DNA of 64,000 nucleotides from Streptomyces venezuelae. GTDB taxonomy: Bacteria > Actinomycetota > Actinomycetes > Streptomycetales > Streptomycetaceae. The stretch lies in contig NZ_CP029193.1 in the NCBI RefSeq assembly GCF_008642355.1, positions 558,001 to 622,000 of the forward strand, given 5' to 3'. This document shows positions 1-8,386 of this stretch, one piece after another; position 1 is the first letter of the stretch, and every line of letters begins with the position of its first letter. The notes below the pieces were generated by a model, which did no database searches, was not told the DNA's origin, and saw only the letters and a list, made by a program, of their open reading frames with translations. A program made the position numbers and the translations under genes.

Positions 1-1347
1 ACCGGGCGCGGCGCGGCGGGGCTGCTCCTGGAGAACACCCCGGACTCCGTCGTCGCGCTTCTCGCCGCGGCCCGGCTCGGGGTGCGCCTGGTCCCTCTGG
101 AACCCGGCACCACACGTACACAACTCGGTTCCGTGCGCGAGGCGTTGGGGCCGCTGTCCGTCATGGGCCACACCGCGAGGCTCGCCGCGCTGGAGGGCGC
201 GGAGGGTCCGGACCCGCTCGACTGCGCGTTCATCCCCATCGAGGACCCGGGCGGCGACACCCCCTCCCGGGTGCCGGAAGGCGACGCGGCCGCCATGCCC
301 GACGCCCCCTTCCTCCACCAGTACACGTCCGGCTCGACCGGAGAGCCCAAGGTGGCCGTCCACACGCAGCGCAACCTCGTCAACGGCGGTGACATCTACG
401 CCCGTTCCTACGGGATCACCGAGGACGACCGCATCCTGGCCGCCGTCCCGCTGCTGCACTCCTTCGGCCTGGTGGCCGGACTGGTCACCGCGCTGCGCGC
501 CGGGGCGGAACTCGTCCTCCTCGGCCGCTTCACCCCCGCACGGCTCCTGCGCGCCCTGGAGGAGCACGCCTGCACGGTCCTGGTCGCCGCCCCCATGGCC
601 TACGACCTGACGACGCGCGCGGCCGGCGCGAGCCCGTCCGTGCCCCGTGCCCTCCGCCTGTGCCTGTCCTCGGGGGCCGCCCTGCCGCCCGCCGTGGCGC
701 GGCGGGCCAAGGAGCGGCTCGGTCTGGACATCCAGCAGGTGTACGGCTGCACGGAGGCCGGGGTCATCGCCGCGCGGCGCCCGGAGGACGGCTCGGCCGC
801 GGACCTCGGTGTGGGCCGCCCCATGCCCGGCGTGCGGATCCGTGTCGTCGACGAGCGGGGCGACGAGGTGGCACGCGGCGAGGAAGGGGCGCTGCTGGTG
901 CGCACACCCGCGATGTTCACGCACTATCTCGGGCACGCCGACGCCACGCGGGAGGCGTTCGCCGACGGCTGGTACCGGACCGGCGACGTGGCCCGCGTCG
1001 GCCCCGAGGGCCATCTGCACCTGGTCGGGCGCAAGGACTCCTTCATCAACGTGGGCGGCAAGAAGGTGAACCCCCTCGAAGTGGAGCAAGCCCTGCTGGC
1101 CCACCCCTCGGTCGTGGAGGCCGTGGTCTGGGGCGAGACGACCGACGACGGCGGCGAGCGCGTACGGGCGTCCGTGGTGGCGCGGCCTCCGCTGCCCGCG
1201 ACGGAGCTGACGTCCCACTGCCGCGCCCGGCTCCTCCCCCATCAGGTGCCCGCCGAGGTCGACTTCGTCGCCTCGCTGCCGAAGAGCTCGATGGGCAAGA
1301 TCAGACGCGCCGCGGTGCGGACCGCGGCGGCCGTCAGGCGGTCCTAG
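1..1347 (+). CDS. Class I adenylate-forming enzyme (acyl-CoA synthetase/AMP-ligase family), 5' end outside window
   Basis: The reading frame is open from base 1, so the true start lies upstream; the GTG at 82 is internal. The visible 448 residues cover most of an ANL-superfamily enzyme, which activates a carboxylate as acyl-AMP before transfer to CoA or a carrier protein. Seen: the A3 phosphate loop (YTSGSTGEPK, bases about 320-350), an A5-type YGCTEAG, the hinge GWYRTGDVARVG, GRKDSFINVGGKKV, and the C-terminal catalytic lysine in PKSSMGKIRR. The substrate cannot be read by eye. It is 47 kb from the carrier protein at 48610 and does not look like a dihydroxybenzoate ligase. Its stop codon overlaps the convergent STAS gene by 14 bp. 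Confidence 0.9.
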   Translation, partial: TGRGAAGLLLENTPDSVVALLAAARLGVRLVPLEPGTTRTQLGSVREALGPLSVMGHTARLAALEGAEGPDPLDCAFIPIEDPGGDTPSRVPEGDAAAMPDAPFLHQYTSGSTGEPKVAVHTQRNLVNGGDIYARSYGITEDDRILAAVPLLHSFGLVAGLVTALRAGAELVLLGRFTPARLLRALEEHACTVLVAAPMAYDLTTRAAGASPSVPRALRLCLSSGAALPPAVARRAKERLGLDIQQVYGCTEAGVIAARRPEDGSAADLGVGRPMPGVRIRVVDERGDEVARGEEGALLVRTPAMFTHYLGHADATREAFADGWYRTGDVARVGPEGHLHLVGRKDSFINVGGKKVNPLEVEQALLAHPSVVEAVVWGETTDDGGERVRASVVARPPLPATELTSHCRARLLPHQVPAEVDFVASLPKSSMGKIRRAAVRTAAAVRRS

Positions 1348-1735
1348 CCTGTTCGAGTGTGGGGTGGCAGGGGATGACGGCGTCGAGGCCGATGAGCTGG
1401 ATGACGCGCAGCACGGACTCGCGGGGGGCGGCGATCCGCAGCCACCCCTGTGCGTGCTTGACGGTGTGGTACGCGGTGATGAAGACGTTGATGCCGCTTG
1501 AGTCCATGAACGTCACGTCGCTGAGGTCGACGACGGTCCGGGGCGGCGGCGCGCCGTCCTCGGGGATCAGTGCCTGACTGAACTCGTCCTTGACGGCGTG
1601 GTCGATCTCGCCGTGCAGGGCGACGATGCGGACGCCGTCGACGGCGGAGCGGACGACGGAGAGCCGACCGTGCCCGGTCTGCCTGGTCTGTGGGTTCTGC
1701 CTGCCGTGTCGGCGGGGGTTCGGGGTGTCGGCCAC
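1334..1735 (-). CDS. STAS-domain anti-sigma factor antagonist
   Basis: This 133-residue protein is a single STAS domain (about residues 25-130) after a short basic N-terminus. The segment VVDLSDVTFMDSSGINVF matches the phosphorylation loop of SpoIIAA/RsbV/BldG proteins, and the first Ser of DSSG is the expected phosphosite. Family members bind an anti-sigma kinase when unphosphorylated and release a sigma factor. No anti-sigma kinase or sigma gene lies beside it, so its partner is elsewhere. The start is a GTG preceded by GAGGAGA. It converges on the adenylate-forming gene and overlaps its end. Confidence 0.9.
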   Translation of the reverse strand: MADTPNPRRHGRQNPQTRQTGHGRLSVVRSAVDGVRIVALHGEIDHAVKDEFSQALIPEDGAPPPRTVVDLSDVTFMDSSGINVFITAYHTVKHAQGWLRIAAPRESVLRVIQLIGLDAVIPCHPTLEQARTA

Positions 1736-1890
1736 GTTCTCCTCGACGGTGCCTAGGTCGTGCCACGTTGCGGGTGTGTCGTGCCGGACCGAGTCTGCCC
1801 CAATTCCACCGGTCGACGCGGGGAATCGGTTGGAAGTTCCCCCATGGGTATGCGTACCCGCGAAATGTCGTGCAGAAGGGAGGACCTCGT

Positions 1891-2853
1891 ATGACTGAGG
1901 AGACCGACGTATTCGCCGGGCGGCCGCTGTACGGGTGCATGGGGCTCGGCGGCACCTGGGACGACGCCCCGTACACCGCAGCGGACATCGCCCACGCCGA
2001 GGCCGCCGTGGAGGCCGCGCTGGACATCGGCATCACGGTGTTCGACCACGCCGACATCTACCGGCGCGGCAAGTCGGAGGCGGTCTTCGGCGAGCTGCTC
2101 GGCAGGGCGGCCGGGCTACGGGAGCGGATCGTCCTGCAGACCAAGTGCGGCATCCGGCAGGCCGACGGGCGCCGTCCCGGCATGTACGACCTGAGGTCCG
2201 GGCACATCGTTCGGTGCGTCGAGGAGAGCCTCACCCGGCTGCGGACCGACGTGATCGACGTACTGCTTCTGCACCGGCCCGATCCGCTGGCGGACCCTCA
2301 GGACACCGCGAAGGCACTGGCCTCGCTGCACGTGCAGGGGCTCGTGCGCCGCTTCGGCGTGTCCAACATGAGCGCCGCGCAGATCAAGGAGCTCCAGGAC
2401 CATCTCGACCTGCCGCTGGTCGCCGACCAGCTGGAGATGGGCCTCGGCAGCCGGGACTGGGTCGAGGCGGGCGTCCTCGTGAACACGCCGGCGGCAGCGG
2501 AGAACGGCTTTCCGCACGGGACCGTCGAGTACTGCCGGGCGCGCGGCATCCAGCTCCAGGCGTGGGGCGCTCTCGCCCAGGGCCGCTACACCGGCCCCCC
2601 GGGCACGGCCGGCCCCCTGGACGCGCCGGCCGCCGAGCTCGTCGCCGACCTGGCCGAGCGCAGACGGACGACCCCGGAGACGATCCTGCTGTGGTGGCTC
2701 CAGCGGCATCCGGCCCGTATCGCGCCGGTCATCGGCACCAGCCGTCCCGAGCGCATCCGCGCCTGCCGTGACGCCGTCGTCCGGGAACCCGAACTCACGC
2801 ACGAGGAGTGGTACGAGCTGTGGGTCGCCGCCCGCGGAGGCCCCCTGCCCTGA
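1891..2853 (+). CDS. Aldo/keto reductase
   Basis: A 320-residue (alpha/beta)8-barrel oxidoreductase that would reduce carbonyls with NADPH. The family tetrad is visible: Asp and Tyr in ITVFDHADIY (near residues 52 and 57), Lys in LQTKCGIR (near 84) and His in LLLHRPDPL (near 127). The C-terminal cofactor part includes IAPVIGTSRPERI. It resembles YdhF-type reductases; the substrate is unknown. The ATG at 1891 is chosen because AAGGGAGGA lies 7-15 bp upstream. The frame is open further back, but the upstream part is antisense to the STAS gene and does not fit the family. Confidence 0.9.
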   Translation: MTEETDVFAGRPLYGCMGLGGTWDDAPYTAADIAHAEAAVEAALDIGITVFDHADIYRRGKSEAVFGELLGRAAGLRERIVLQTKCGIRQADGRRPGMYDLRSGHIVRCVEESLTRLRTDVIDVLLLHRPDPLADPQDTAKALASLHVQGLVRRFGVSNMSAAQIKELQDHLDLPLVADQLEMGLGSRDWVEAGVLVNTPAAAENGFPHGTVEYCRARGIQLQAWGALAQGRYTGPPGTAGPLDAPAAELVADLAERRRTTPETILLWWLQRHPARIAPVIGTSRPERIRACRDAVVREPELTHEEWYELWVAARGGPLP

Positions 2854-2917
2854 CCGGCCGTGCCGCGAGGGCGGGTGGGCACGGGTGGGATCGGGTCCGC
2901 CGCGGTAGGCATGCACC

Positions 2918-3388
2918 GTGCAGACCTTCCTCCCGTACCCCGAATTCACGCGGTCCGCCGCGGCCCTCGACCAGGCCCGCCTGGGCAAACAGCGCGTCGA
3001 GGCCCTGCAAGTGCTGCGCGGTCTGACCGTGCCCGGCTACGGCTGGCGGCACCATCCCGCGGTCCGCATGTGGACCGGTTACGAGGAGGCCCTCGTCCGC
3101 TACGGCCTCGACGTGTGCGCGGTGTGGGTGGCGGAGGGCCGCACCGACACCTGCGCCACCACGCTGGTCACCGACTTCACCCGGCACCGCCCCGGCACCG
3201 CCGTGCGTCCTCAGGAGGAGCTCGCCGACGAGGGCGAGCTGCCGCCCTGGCTCGGCGACCCCGCCTTCCACCTCAGCCATCAGTCGGCGCTGGTGCGCAA
3301 GGCGCCGGAGGTCTACGCCCCGCTCTTCCCCGGCGTCCCCGACGACCTGCCCTACGTGTGGCCGTCCTCCGACCGGTCCGCCGCGTAG
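2918..3388 (+). CDS. MSMEG_6728-like protein with pyrimidine-dimer glycosylase (Pyr_excise) fold
   Basis: This 156-residue protein begins MQTFLPYPEFTRSAAALD, followed by LGKQRVEALQVLRGL and YGWRHHPAVRMWTGYE. I recognise this as the actinobacterial MSMEG_6728 family, related to T4 endonuclease V (Pyr_excise). A role in DNA repair is inferred from the family only. The start is GTG at 2918; the mature protein fits the family length. The 3' end overlaps the convergent molybdenum dehydrogenase gene by 37 bp. Confidence 0.8.
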   Translation: MQTFLPYPEFTRSAAALDQARLGKQRVEALQVLRGLTVPGYGWRHHPAVRMWTGYEEALVRYGLDVCAVWVAEGRTDTCATTLVTDFTRHRPGTAVRPQEELADEGELPPWLGDPAFHLSHQSALVRKAPEVYAPLFPGVPDDLPYVWPSSDRSAA

Positions 3389-6144
3389 CCCGCCGCCGCC
3401 TGCCGGTCCAGGGCCAGCCAGACTCGGTCGCGGGTCATCGGCGTCTCGGTGAAACGGATGCCGGTGGCGTCGCGCAGGGCGTTGGCGAAGGCGGGGGCCA
3501 CGGGGTTGAACGGGCTCTCGCTCATCGATTTGGCTCCGAGCGGGCCGATCGTGTCCGTCGTCCCCGCGAAGTGCACCTCGGTGCGGGGCACGTCGGCGAA
3601 GTGCGGGACGCGGTACCGGCGGAAGGCCGCCGTGGTGACCTCGCCGCGATCGTCGAGCAGTACGGCCTCGAAGAGCGTGGCGCCGAGCGCCTGGGCGACC
3701 GCGCCCTCGATCTGTCCGCGGCACTGCAGCGGGTTCAGGACCCGGCCCGCGTCCGCGGCGTGGACGCTGCGCAGGATCCGCGTCTCGCCGGTGTCCGGGT
3801 CGACGGCGATGCGGAACCACTGGGCGTTGAAGGCGACGGAACGGGGGCTGCCGTCCCAGTGCCCCTCCCCTGCCGTCTCGTGCCCCTCCCCCGTCGGCTC
3901 GTCCCGCTCGCTCTCGGCACGGGCCGCGTCGTACAACGCGCTCAGGGCGACGCGCCGGCCCGCGCAGTCCACCGCGTCCGCGGCGAGCCCGCACCGGTCA
4001 CGGGCCACGCCGGTGTGCCGTGCCGCGAAGGCCTCGATGCGCCCGGCCAGGTCCTCCGCTGCGAGCAGGACCGCCTTGCCCGCGACCACCGTGCCGGACG
4101 AACCGAAGACGCCGGTGTCGTGACGGACGATGTCGGTGTCCGACTGGCGGACTCCGATCCGGTCGACAGTCGTGCCGAGGGCCGCGGCGGCGATCTGTCC
4201 GTGGACGGTGGTGGTGCCGTTGCCGAGTTCCGTCGTGCCGACGGCCAGGTCGTACGTGCCGTCGGCGAGGAGGCGGACGCGCGCGTCGGCGTGGTGCCCG
4301 CCGGGCAGTCCGGTGGCGATCATCGAGACCGCCGCGCCCTGGCCGGTCAGCCACCCCTCCGGGACGTCGTCGGCGCTCCGGTCCTCGGCGGCGGCGCGGA
4401 CGACCGACAGGCACTCGCCGAGGCCGTAGGACCCGATGTGCAGGTCCTCGTCCTCACCGGTCGGGCAGGTCAGGCGGTCGTCGGGGCCGATGACGTTCTT
4501 CTCGCGGAAGTCGAGCGGGTCCATGCCCAGGAGACGCGCCGTCTCGTCCATGGCGGATTCGACGGCGAAGGTGACCTGCCCCAGGCCGTACCCCCTGAAG
4601 GCGCCCGAGGGAACGCTGTTGGTGTAGACGGCCCATGCGTCGACCTTCTTGTGCGGGGCCCGGTAGAGGGCGAACGGTTCCTTGACGCCGTGGAGCAGCA
4701 CCGCGGGCCCGTGGTTGCCGTACGCGCCGGTGTCGGAGACCACCCGCATCCGGAGGGCGGTCAGCGTGCCGTCGGCGCGGGCGCCCACCTTGACGCGGAC
4801 GGTGAAAGGGTGCCGGGTGGTGGCGCCGTGGAACTGCTCGGCGCGGGTGTGTTCGAGCTTGACGGGGCGGCGCAGCTTGAGCGCGGCGAGGACGACGACG
4901 TCCTCGGTCAGCATCTCCTGCTTGCCGCCGAAGCCACCGCCGACGCGTCCCGTGACGACGCGGACGCCGTCCTCGGGCAGACCGAACAGGGCGCACAGCG
5001 CGCGCCGCGTGAGGAACGGGGTCTGGGTGCTGGTCCGGACAATGAGGCGCCTGGCCCCGCCCTCCTCGAACCAGGCGACGCTGCCGTGCGTCTCCAGGCT
5101 CGCGTGCTGGACGCGCTGGGTGCGGTAGGTGCCCTCGTGGACGACGTCGGCCTCGGCGAATCCGGCGTCGACGCTGCCGGTCTCCGCGTGCACCTCCCCG
5201 GCGATGTTGTGCTCGGCGCGGGCGATCCGCGCCTCGGGCCCCTTCCCGGCGTGGAGGGCGGGTGCGCCCGGCCGCATGGCCTCCTCCGGGTCGGTGACGC
5301 AGGGCAGGTGCTCGTACGTCACGTCGACGCGCCGACAGGCTTCCTCCGCGGCCTGTTCGCTGTCGGCGACGACGGCGGCGACGCGCTGGCCGACGTACCG
5401 GACGGTGTCGTCCAGGACGCGGGTGTCGGCGGGGTCGTCGGTGGGGTCCTCGTGGCGGGCGGTGGAGTACAGCGTGGCGGGGGCGTCCTCATGGGTGAGC
5501 ACGGCGTGCACGCCGGGGACGGCGAGGGCCGCACGGGTGTCGATGGAGAGGATGCGGGCGTGCGGGTGCGGGGAGCGCAGCAGCTTCATGTGGAGCAGTC
5601 CGGGCACGTCGACGTCGAAGGTGTACCGGGCGGTGCCGGTGACGATGTCGCGGCCGACCGGGGCACCGGGGCTCGCGCCCAGCGTCTGGCCGGGGCCGGG
5701 GGTTTCGGTGTGGCGCACGCCGCGGACGGCGTCCTCGATGGCCCGGTATCCGGTGCAGCGGCAGATGTTGCCTTTGAGACGGTGCGGCAGGTCGTCCGGT
5801 TCGCCTTCGAGGGCGGCGGCGGTCATCAGGAATCCGGCGGTGCAGAACCCGCACTGGAAGCCCTGGGCGTCGAGGAACTTCCGCTGTACGGGATGGAGTC
5901 CGCCGTCGTCGGCCGCCAGGCCCTCCACCGTGGTGACCGACCGTCCCCGTGCCCGGACCGCCGGGTAGAGGCAGCTGTGGACCGGCTCGCCGTCCACATG
6001 GACGGTGCAGGCTCCGCAGTCCCCCGCGTCGCAGCCCTTCTTCACGCCGAACCAGCCGCGTTCGCGCAGGTAGGTGCGCAGACACTGGCCGGGGCGCGGC
6101 TCGGTGTCGTGGGGCCGCCCGTTGACCCGGACCGTGAACGTCAT
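3352..6144 (-). CDS. Xanthine-dehydrogenase-family oxidoreductase, fused 2Fe-2S and molybdopterin subunits
   Basis: A 930-residue protein joining two subunits that are usually separate. Residues about 1-155 form the iron-sulfur part: plant-type ferredoxin cysteines in KKGCDAGDCGACTVH, and the second cluster in QCGFCTAGF and GNICRCTGYR. Residues about 165-925 form the molybdopterin-binding part, with GRVGGGFGGKQ, VPSGAFRGYG and GPLGAKSMSESP near the active-site end. It should hydroxylate a purine or heterocyclic aldehyde; the substrate cannot be inferred. Its ATG overlaps the TGA of the upstream FAD-subunit remnant by 4 bp, so translation was coupled. Because that FAD subunit is broken, this enzyme may lack its electron acceptor. 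Confidence 0.9.
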   Translation of the reverse strand: MTFTVRVNGRPHDTEPRPGQCLRTYLRERGWFGVKKGCDAGDCGACTVHVDGEPVHSCLYPAVRARGRSVTTVEGLAADDGGLHPVQRKFLDAQGFQCGFCTAGFLMTAAALEGEPDDLPHRLKGNICRCTGYRAIEDAVRGVRHTETPGPGQTLGASPGAPVGRDIVTGTARYTFDVDVPGLLHMKLLRSPHPHARILSIDTRAALAVPGVHAVLTHEDAPATLYSTARHEDPTDDPADTRVLDDTVRYVGQRVAAVVADSEQAAEEACRRVDVTYEHLPCVTDPEEAMRPGAPALHAGKGPEARIARAEHNIAGEVHAETGSVDAGFAEADVVHEGTYRTQRVQHASLETHGSVAWFEEGGARRLIVRTSTQTPFLTRRALCALFGLPEDGVRVVTGRVGGGFGGKQEMLTEDVVVLAALKLRRPVKLEHTRAEQFHGATTRHPFTVRVKVGARADGTLTALRMRVVSDTGAYGNHGPAVLLHGVKEPFALYRAPHKKVDAWAVYTNSVPSGAFRGYGLGQVTFAVESAMDETARLLGMDPLDFREKNVIGPDDRLTCPTGEDEDLHIGSYGLGECLSVVRAAAEDRSADDVPEGWLTGQGAAVSMIATGLPGGHHADARVRLLADGTYDLAVGTTELGNGTTTVHGQIAAAALGTTVDRIGVRQSDTDIVRHDTGVFGSSGTVVAGKAVLLAAEDLAGRIEAFAARHTGVARDRCGLAADAVDCAGRRVALSALYDAARAESERDEPTGEGHETAGEGHWDGSPRSVAFNAQWFRIAVDPDTGETRILRSVHAADAGRVLNPLQCRGQIEGAVAQALGATLFEAVLLDDRGEVTTAAFRRYRVPHFADVPRTEVHFAGTTDTIGPLGAKSMSESPFNPVAPAFANALRDATGIRFTETPMTRDRVWLALDRQAAAGYAADRSEDGHT

Positions 6145-6565
6145 CGGCCGCCTTCCAGGGTGAGTTCACGGCGGATCTGCTCGGCGAGGCGGAGAGTCAT
6201 GTGCTGTCGCCACTCGGGCAGTCCGTGGATGTCGTCGAACCAGTCGGAGTCGGCGACGGCCGACGTGATCGCCGTGCGCAGCTCGGCCTCGCCCGGGGGA
6301 CGCGCGAACGACAGCCGGAAGGGACGGCGGGTCGCGGCCGTGATGGTCAGGGCCAGCGAGCCGTCCGCGGGGTCGAGCGTGCCGATGACGAGGGCACCGG
6401 AGCGTCCGAGGGCGTGCAGCGACGCTTGCCGGAACGCCGTGCGGCACCTCAGGGCGCGGCCGGGGAGTGTCACCGAACGCAGCAGCTCGCCCTCGGCGAG
6501 GTCCTTGCGGCCGTCCCCGGTGACGAAGTCCACCGTGCGCACCCGCCGCAGCGAACCGTCCTGGG
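6141..6565 (-). pseudogene. FAD-binding subunit of molybdenum dehydrogenase, N-terminal half missing
   Basis: The last roughly 140 residues of a CODH/XDH-type FAD subunit are present. They start near RTVDFVTGDG, continue through GELLRSVTLPG and ASLHALGRSGALVIG, and end RRELTLEGGR. The FAD-binding N-terminal domain (normally about 150 residues with GG-type motifs) is absent. Upstream of about 6565 the minus frame stays open but reads antisense to a plus-strand coding sequence and has no family similarity. The TGA stop overlaps the start of the fused dehydrogenase, as in an intact operon. I read this as a gene beheaded by a deletion or rearrangement; an assembly join is the other possibility. 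Confidence 0.75.
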
Positions 6566-6574
6566 CCTGACCGG

Positions 6575-7091
6575 CTTCACGACGGGCCGGGGCCACGGCG
6601 GCGGCAGTCGGCACGGCGACGGGGGTGGCGGCGGCGGTTGCAGCAACTCGAGCCAGGACCACGACAGTTCGTCGTCGAGCGGCTCGGGAGGCACGTCCGG
6701 TTCGTCGACGTCGGGTTCGGGCTACGACGACGATGACGACGTGTACGGCGGCGGCACGCACCGGCGGCTGCCGACCGACGACTCCGGCTCGTCGAGCTCT
6801 TCCGGGTCGGGCGGCAAGCGCACGGAGGACGCGACGGCGAAGCTGGTGCGCTGCGCGACGAAGGCCGCCCCGTACGCGACGGTCCAGGTCACGAACAAGA
6901 ACGACAAGGCAGGTCGCTTCTGGGTCTCGGTCACGTTCGTGGACGCCGACGGCATCACGGTCGTCGAGCAGTCCGAGAAGGTCAGGGTCCCCGGAGACGG
7001 CAAGGCGACGGCCCGGGTGGAGGTCGGCGGCGGCGGCCTCGTCGGCTCGGTGAAGCACTGCGAGGTGGACCCGCAGGCGCTGCCGGCCTGA
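6575..7091 (+). pseudogene. 3' part of a Ser/Gly/Asp-rich exported protein, N-terminus missing
   Basis: From about 6590 the plus strand encodes a low-complexity linker with GGGGGGCSNSSQ, serine runs and GYDDDDDVYGGG. A compact C-terminal domain follows (about 6835-7091), starting DATAKLVRCATKAAP and ending EVDPQALPA. This layout fits a Streptomyces cell-surface protein with a FxLYD-like C-terminal domain. No start codon, signal peptide or membrane segment precedes it: the frame runs back into the antisense of the FAD subunit. It is therefore the mirror partner of the truncated FAD gene at the same junction. Whether anything is expressed is unknown. Confidence 0.65.
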
Positions 7092-7124
7092 GCCGTCACC
7101 GCGCCGTCCTCACGTTTACGCGGA

Positions 7125-7340
7125 TCAGGCGCCGTCCAGCACGCGCTGGACCGCCTGCTGGGCCTCGTAGAAGTCCGCGTCGGAGACCTTCGGGTCGTCC
7201 TCTACGGTGTCGAGCCAGTCCGCGATCTCCTCGGGCGTCCAGAGGTCGAAACCCTTCGGAATGTCGAGCGTCGTGGTGGTGGCGCGCAGTTGCTCGGCGG
7301 CGGCTGCTTCCTTGACGCTGCGTGTACTCACTTCGATCAT
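7125..7340 (-). CDS. Small acidic hypothetical protein
   Basis: A 71-residue soluble protein of unknown function, starting MIEVSTRSVKEAAAAEQLR and containing WTPEEIADWLDTVEDDP. There is no signal peptide or membrane helix. A GGGGAGAA ribosome site sits 5-7 bases before the ATG, which supports it as a real gene. It is followed by, but converges with, the truncated secreted-protein remnant. Confidence 0.6.
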   Translation of the reverse strand: MIEVSTRSVKEAAAAEQLRATTTTLDIPKGFDLWTPEEIADWLDTVEDDPKVSDADFYEAQQAVQRVLDGA

Positions 7341-7436
7341 CGTGTTTCTCCCCTCGGGTCCGGGAACGGACGGGCGACGTTGCCAGAGGTGGGGCCGGGA
7401 TGTCCAACTGTTGCGTCTGTCGCGGCCGGGCCCGTG

Positions 7437-8336
7437 TCAGGAGGGCGGCAGGACTTGCCGCGCCACGTCCGTCAGGGCGCGGTCCAGGGGGAGGTCGACG
7501 CGGGTGGCGAGGCGGTCACCGCGGGTGGGGCCCTGGTTCACGATCAGGACCGGGGTGCCGGACTGTGCGGCCTGGCGCACGAAGCGCAGGCCCGACATGA
7601 CCGTCAGGGACGAGCCGAGGACCAGCACGGTGGTCGCTCCGTCGATGAGGCTCCGGCACACGGCCACCCGCTCGGGCGGGACGTTCTCGCCGAAGAACAC
7701 CACGTCCGGCTTGAGGACGCCCGTGCCGCAGGCCGTGCACGCCACCGTCCTGAAGCCGCTGACGGCCTCGTCGGGCAGGTCCACGTCGCCGTCCGGGTTC
7801 ACCCGCGCCGCGCGGTGCCGGGCGGCGGTCTCCTCGAAGCCGGGGTTGGCCCGGCGCAGCCGCTCGTCGAGCGTCGCGCGGTCGTACGCGGCACCGCAGT
7901 CCAGGCAGATGACGCGGCCGAGGGTGCCGTGCAGCTCCACCACGTTCGGTGCGCCGGCGGCCTGCTGCAGCCCGTCGACGTTCTGCGTGATCACCCCGGT
8001 GACGAGACCCGCCTCGGCCAGGGCCGCCACCGCGCGGTGGCCCGTGTTCGGGCGGGCCCCCGCCATGGACCGGCGGCCGAGCTGGCTGCGCGCCCAGTAC
8101 CGCCGCCGCGCGTCCTCGCTGCCGATGAACTCCTGGTACGTCATCGGCACGTGATTGCGGCGGAACGCGCCGTGCTCACCGCGGTAGTCCGGGATGCCGG
8201 ACTCCGTGGAGAGGCCCGCCCCGCTGAGCACGACGACGCCTCCCGCGCGCACCGCGGCGACGACCGCCGAGAGGTCGGTCGAGGCCGGAGGCAGGTCGCC
8301 CTGCGGCTCCCAGGTCAACGTGGGTCGCGTCCGCAT
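7437..8336 (-). CDS. Sir2-family NAD-dependent protein deacylase
   Basis: A 299-residue sirtuin. The NAD loop is GAGLSTESGIPDYRG, the NAD-binding and catalytic segment is ITQNVDGLQ, and the catalytic His is in VELHGTLG. Two zinc cysteine pairs are visible (CLDC and CTACG), and GSSLTVMSG and VNQGPTRGD complete the Rossmann part. Family role: removes acyl groups from protein lysines using NAD. The ATG at 8336 follows GAAGGA by a few bases. It lies 50 bp downstream of the FUSC gene on the same strand and may share its transcript. Confidence 0.93.
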   Translation of the reverse strand: MRTRPTLTWEPQGDLPPASTDLSAVVAAVRAGGVVVLSGAGLSTESGIPDYRGEHGAFRRNHVPMTYQEFIGSEDARRRYWARSQLGRRSMAGARPNTGHRAVAALAEAGLVTGVITQNVDGLQQAAGAPNVVELHGTLGRVICLDCGAAYDRATLDERLRRANPGFEETAARHRAARVNPDGDVDLPDEAVSGFRTVACTACGTGVLKPDVVFFGENVPPERVAVCRSLIDGATTVLVLGSSLTVMSGLRFVRQAAQSGTPVLIVNQGPTRGDRLATRVDLPLDRALTDVARQVLPPS

Positions 8337-8386
8337 GTCCTTCAGCTTAGGGCCGGACTGCGACAGTGCCGCGGTGACCGCCCGGC

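Noticed and set aside
1..1347. The adenylate-forming gene as the aryl-AMP ligase of the siderophore locus
   Set aside because: It is 47 kb away, lacks an iron box in view, and its sequence looks like a general acyl-CoA ligase.
2860..6570. A 1236-codon plus-strand open frame
   Set aside because: It crosses a different real gene and runs antisense to the molybdenum dehydrogenase, whose Fe-S and molybdopterin motifs are clear; no family motif is seen in the plus frame.
6720..6745. The Asp run in the exported-protein remnant as a repeat expansion or CRISPR-like element
   Set aside because: It is low-complexity coding sequence (five Asp codons) in a protein linker; no direct repeats with spacers occur anywhere in the window.
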